Source: JAKAML01 sp964471635
GTDB taxonomy: Bacteria > Pseudomonadota > Alphaproteobacteria > Rhizobiales > Hyphomicrobiaceae
Direction: 5' to 3'
Assembly (NCBI GenBank): GCA_964471635.1
Contig: CAYYGO010000002.1
Location: forward strand, 62,001 to 126,000
DNA length: 64,000 nt
Both the position numbers and the translations under genes were made by a program. The notes beneath the pieces are model-generated. The model worked only from the letters and a program-made list of their open reading frames with translations. It was not told where the DNA came from and ran no database searches. This document shows, in pieces, positions 61,507-64,000 of this stretch. Position 1 is the stretch's first letter. Every line of letters starts with the position of its first letter.

Positions 61507-62235
61507 ATGATAACGCTATACAGCTTCGGCCGCCGCTTCGGTCTTCCCGACGCGAGCCCGTTCGTGATCAAGGCCGAGGTGCTCTTGAAAATGAGCGGAC
61601 GGCCTTACCGCACGGACACTCGCGGCTTCGCAAAGGCCCCGAAGGGCAAGCTGCCGTACATCGACGACGGCGCGGCCCGCGTCGCGGATTCGACGTTCAT
61701 CCGCTGGCATCTCGAAACAACGTACGGCGTCGATTTCGACACAGGTCTCGACCCCTACCAGAAGGCGCTGGCCTGGACCATCGAGCGCATGTGCGAAGAT
61801 CACCTCTACTGGGCGACGATGCACGACCGGTGGATGGTGGACGACAATTTCGCCCGCGGCCCGCGAAGTTTTTTCGCCGGCATTCCTCCGCCGCTGCGCT
61901 GGCTGGTCGTCGCCAGGGTGCGCGGCGGCGTCCGCAGTGCCCTCAAGTCACACGGACTGGGGCGACACAGCGCGGTCGATATAGAGCGGCTCGCGAAACG
62001 CGATCTCGATGCACTCGCCGCACTTCTCGAGGGCAAATCCTATCTGATGGGCGCGACGCCTTGCGGGGCCGACGCGACCGTGTTCGCGTTTGTCGCCAGC
62101 GCGAGTTGCCCGCACTTCGACAGCCGGATTGGCGAGTATGCCCGAGGCAACCCGACCCTTGCCGCCTACGTCGACCGCTGCCGTGGGCTCTGGTTTCCGG
62201 AGCCGATCGCAGAAGCTCCGCCAGCAGACACCTGA
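61507..62235 (+). CDS. Glutathione S-transferase family protein (metaxin/FAXC-like)
   Basis: 242 residues. Thioredoxin-fold N-terminus (TLYSFGRRFGLPDASPFVIK; APKGKLPYIDDGAARVADS) and all-helical C-terminus (KALAWTIERMCEDHLYWATM; SYLMGATPCGADATVFAFV). The LPYIDDG-and-ADS arrangement is like metaxin/Tom37-type GSTs, which usually lack conjugating activity. ATG at 61507 with GGAGCC upstream. Confidence 0.85.
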   Translation: MITLYSFGRRFGLPDASPFVIKAEVLLKMSGRPYRTDTRGFAKAPKGKLPYIDDGAARVADSTFIRWHLETTYGVDFDTGLDPYQKALAWTIERMCEDHLYWATMHDRWMVDDNFARGPRSFFAGIPPPLRWLVVARVRGGVRSALKSHGLGRHSAVDIERLAKRDLDALAALLEGKSYLMGATPCGADATVFAFVASASCPHFDSRIGEYARGNPTLAAYVDRCRGLWFPEPIAEAPPADT

Positions 62236-62317
62236 CACGCACCCCGATCCTGTAGCCGTTGGGCGGCCTACGTTGTATGCTCCGTCGCAGACGTCCGACG
62301 CGTTCCGGAGGTGTGCG

Positions 62318-62860
62318 ATGCTGGCAACCATCCTTCTGGTGCTGTTCGTCCCGCTCTCGCTGTTCTTGAGCTACGTGGCATTGATGCCGGGCAACCTTAC
62401 CGTCGAGCGTTCGACGGTCATCGCTGCACCAACGGCCGCCGTGTTCCCCGAGGTGAACAATCTGAAGAAATGGGATGCCTGGTCGCCGTGGGCCAAGAAG
62501 GACCCGGCTGCCCGGACCACCCACTCGGGTCCGCCCGAGGGCAAGGGCGCGCATTTCGGGTGGGCCGGCAACAAGGAGGTCGGCGAGGGCAGCATGACCA
62601 TCCTGGATGCCAAACCCGACGAGAGCATCGACATCAGGCTCGTCATCAAGACGCCGTTCCCCGGCGAAAGCAACGTCAGCTTTCGTTTCGCGCCGGAAGG
62701 CGACAAGACCCGCGTCACCTGGCGGCTCGATTGCGAGCAGGGCATCGTCGAGCGCGCCATCACGACCGCGATGCGGGTCGATGTGGCTCGGATGATCGGC
62801 ACCGAATACGAGAAGGGCTTGGCGAGCCTCAAGGCGGTCGTGGAAGGCAAGGCGCGGTAG
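62318..62860 (+). CDS. SRPBCC (polyketide cyclase/START-like) protein
   Basis: 180 residues. A hydrophobic N-terminal anchor (LATILLVLFVPLSLFLSYVA) is followed by VERSTVIAAPTAAVFPEVNN, LKKWDAWSPWAKKDPAARTT and GNKEVGEGSMTILDAKPDES, the SRPBCC ligand-binding core. Binds a hydrophobic ligand; no enzyme activity can be assigned. ATG at 62318 preceded by GGAGG. Last gene before uvrA. Confidence 0.86.
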   Translation: MLATILLVLFVPLSLFLSYVALMPGNLTVERSTVIAAPTAAVFPEVNNLKKWDAWSPWAKKDPAARTTHSGPPEGKGAHFGWAGNKEVGEGSMTILDAKPDESIDIRLVIKTPFPGESNVSFRFAPEGDKTRVTWRLDCEQGIVERAITTAMRVDVARMIGTEYEKGLASLKAVVEGKAR

Positions 62861-62955
62861 GCGTAGGCGCCGGAGCACCGGCCCCAGAGGCCTTGCGGCC
62901 AGCGTCAGCGGGGTCGCATTGCCGCCGTCGGCAGCCTCCGCTATCCCTTGCAGTC

Positions 62956-64000
62956 ATGAGCAGACCACCGAAGAAGTCCGCCGCGCGGCCCGCCCCGCCG
63001 CCGGCAGAGCAGCCAGCGTCGGCTACGACACCGGCCACGCCCGCGCGCACCACACCCGCCGGAGCGCCGGCATCGATGCGCACAATCCACGTCCGCGGCG
63101 CGCGGGAACATAACCTCAAGAACGTCGACCTCGAGATCCCGCGCGACGCGCTCGTCGTCTTCACCGGGCTATCGGGGTCAGGCAAATCCTCGCTCGCCTT
63201 CGACACCATCTATGCCGAGGGCCAGCGCCGCTACGTCGAGAGCCTGTCGGCCTATGCGCGCCAGTTCCTCGAGATGATGCAGAAGCCGGACGTCGATCAC
63301 ATCGATGGTCTCTCGCCGGCGATCTCCATCGAGCAGAAGACCACGAGCAAAAACCCGCGCTCGACGGTGGGCACCGTCACCGAGATCTACGACTACCTGC
63401 GGCTGCTGTTCGCGCGCGTCGGCGTCCCCTACTCGCCGGCAACAGGCCTGCCTATCGAGAGCCAGACGGTCACGCAGATGGTCGACCGCGTCATGGCGCT
63501 GCCCGAGGGCACCCGGCTCTACCTCATGTCGCCGGTCGTGCGCGGCCGCAAAGGTGAGTTCCGCAAGGAGCTTGCCGAGTGGCAGAAGCGCGGCTTCCAG
63601 CGCGTCAAGATCAACGGCACGATTGTCGAGATCCCGGACGCGCCGAAGCTCGACAAGAAATTCAAGCACGACATCGACGTCGTGGTCGACCGCATCGTCA
63701 CCGGACCCGACATTGCCGCCCGCCTCGCCGACAGCTTCGAGCAGGCGCTGGCGCTGTCCGACGGACTTGCCATCGTCGAGCTCGCCGATAAGCCGCTGAC
63801 TTCCCCGTCTCCCCGCTCGCGGGGAGAGGGCCGAGGTGAGGCGCGGGGCGAGGGACGGCAACGGGCACTCGCCGACCAAGCGGCCGCCGCTCAGCCCGAC
63901 CCTCTCTCCATCGAAGGCGATGGGGAGAGGGGGATACTCCGCAACAAAAACGAAACACACGAGCGCATCGTCTTCTCAGCCCGCTTCGCCTGCCCCGTGT
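62956..64000 (+). CDS. uvrA: Excinuclease ABC subunit A, N-terminal part, with in-frame insertion
   Basis: Damage-recognition ATPase of nucleotide-excision repair; 348 codons visible, open at the right edge. An Ala/Pro-rich N-terminal tail of about 40 residues precedes the core. Walker A FTGLSGSGKSSLAFDTIYAE, then QRRYVESLSAYARQFLEMM, the UvrB-binding part (MVDRVMALPEGTRLYLMSPV; RGRKGEFRKELAEWQKRGFQ) and FSARFACPV entering the first Zn module. Between LADK (about residue 279) and NETHERIVFSARFACP the frame includes about 45 extra residues encoded by a palindromic repeat, without stops. ATG at 62956 follows CAGTC; an internal ATG at 63075 (MRTIHVRGAREHNLKN) would give the classical start. Confidence 0.95.
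   Translation, partial: MSRPPKKSAARPAPPPAEQPASATTPATPARTTPAGAPASMRTIHVRGAREHNLKNVDLEIPRDALVVFTGLSGSGKSSLAFDTIYAEGQRRYVESLSAYARQFLEMMQKPDVDHIDGLSPAISIEQKTTSKNPRSTVGTVTEIYDYLRLLFARVGVPYSPATGLPIESQTVTQMVDRVMALPEGTRLYLMSPVVRGRKGEFRKELAEWQKRGFQRVKINGTIVEIPDAPKLDKKFKHDIDVVVDRIVTGPDIAARLADSFEQALALSDGLAIVELADKPLTSPSPRSRGEGRGEARGEGRQRALADQAAAAQPDPLSIEGDGERGILRNKNETHERIVFSARFACPV
63801..63935. repeat. Bipartite palindromic (BIME/REP-like) element inside uvrA
   Basis: About 135 bp (45 codons, frame preserved). The left end has the hairpin TCTCCCCG-CTCG-CGGGGAGA (63808-63827) followed by GGGCCGAGGTGAGG. The right end has CCCTCTCTCCATCG-AAGG-CGATGGGGAGAGGG (63900-63931, one mismatch), preceded by an inverse of the GAGGG-x-CGGG-x-TGAG tail. 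The two ends are therefore inverted copies of one REP-like unit. Expresses as TSPSPRSRGEGRGEARGEG in the protein. Confidence 0.82.

Noticed and set aside
1..64000. CRISPR array, prophage or insertion sequence
   Set aside because: No regularly spaced repeats, no phage structural genes and no transposase reading frames were found. The only repeats are those listed.

Overview
The window is a contiguous piece of a GC-rich alphaproteobacterial chromosome, most likely Hyphomicrobiales (Rhizobiales). Support: a tad/Flp pilus locus of Caulobacter/rhizobial type; the rplU-rpmA-GNAT-obgE-proB-proA-nadD-rsfS-rlmH string; the coaD-PPIase-PPIase-queA block; and gyrA, ssb and uvrA lying close together. Genus cannot be fixed from sequence alone. 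Both ends are open: cpaC runs off the left edge and uvrA off the right edge.

Layout. 1-7.0 kb: tad pilus locus, with cpaC, cpaB, cpaA and three Flp pilins leftward (two pilins encode identical proteins inside a ~315-bp duplication, each with its own terminator), and a secretin N-domain protein plus two TadE/TadG-type pseudopilins rightward. 7.3-14.5 kb: TetR regulator, YdjM-like membrane protein, CDF metal efflux pump, rimO, HDAC-family deacetylase, YugP-type metallopeptidase, and a Spy/CpxP-like periplasmic protein next to an OmpR-type regulator and kinase (to 16.8 kb). 17.0-26.2 kb: a stress/low-oxygen style cluster with a DUF6455-like protein, a fused ADP-forming acyl-CoA synthetase/GNAT, a kinase-like ATPase, two universal stress proteins, two small conserved-looking proteins, a Crp/Fnr regulator and an orphan response regulator. 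Palindromes of form TTGA-N6-TCAA (Fnr/FixK type) lie in front of genes here and again near 50.8 kb.

26.2-28.2 kb is a small accessory islet, visibly lower in GC. It holds diverged direct repeats, a tRNA 3'-end fragment, an RNase A-like polymorphic toxin gene broken by one frameshift and one nonsense codon, its apparently intact immunity gene directly downstream, and tRNA-Ser(CGA). 28.3-36.1 kb: FAH-family hydrolase, large MscS-family channel, MarR and AraC regulators, and an acid-ceramidase/NAAA-like Ntn hydrolase. 36.4-49 kb: housekeeping genes for ribosome, proline, NAD, CoA and queuosine, with an enolase-like pseudoenzyme inserted between coaD and the peptidyl-prolyl isomerases. 49-62.9 kb: sterol-desaturase-like protein, OmpW porin, Crp/Fnr-like regulator, LysE exporter, gyrA, PRC-barrel protein, a CDF-like protein lacking metal ligands, ssb, a pentapeptide-repeat membrane protein and small metabolic genes. 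62.96-64.0 kb: uvrA, which carries an in-frame palindromic (BIME/REP-like) insertion.

Most notable: the in-frame palindromic element in uvrA, the decayed toxin with surviving immunity gene, the enolase-fold and CDF-fold proteins that lost their catalytic or metal ligands, and the three exact Fnr/FixK-type boxes.
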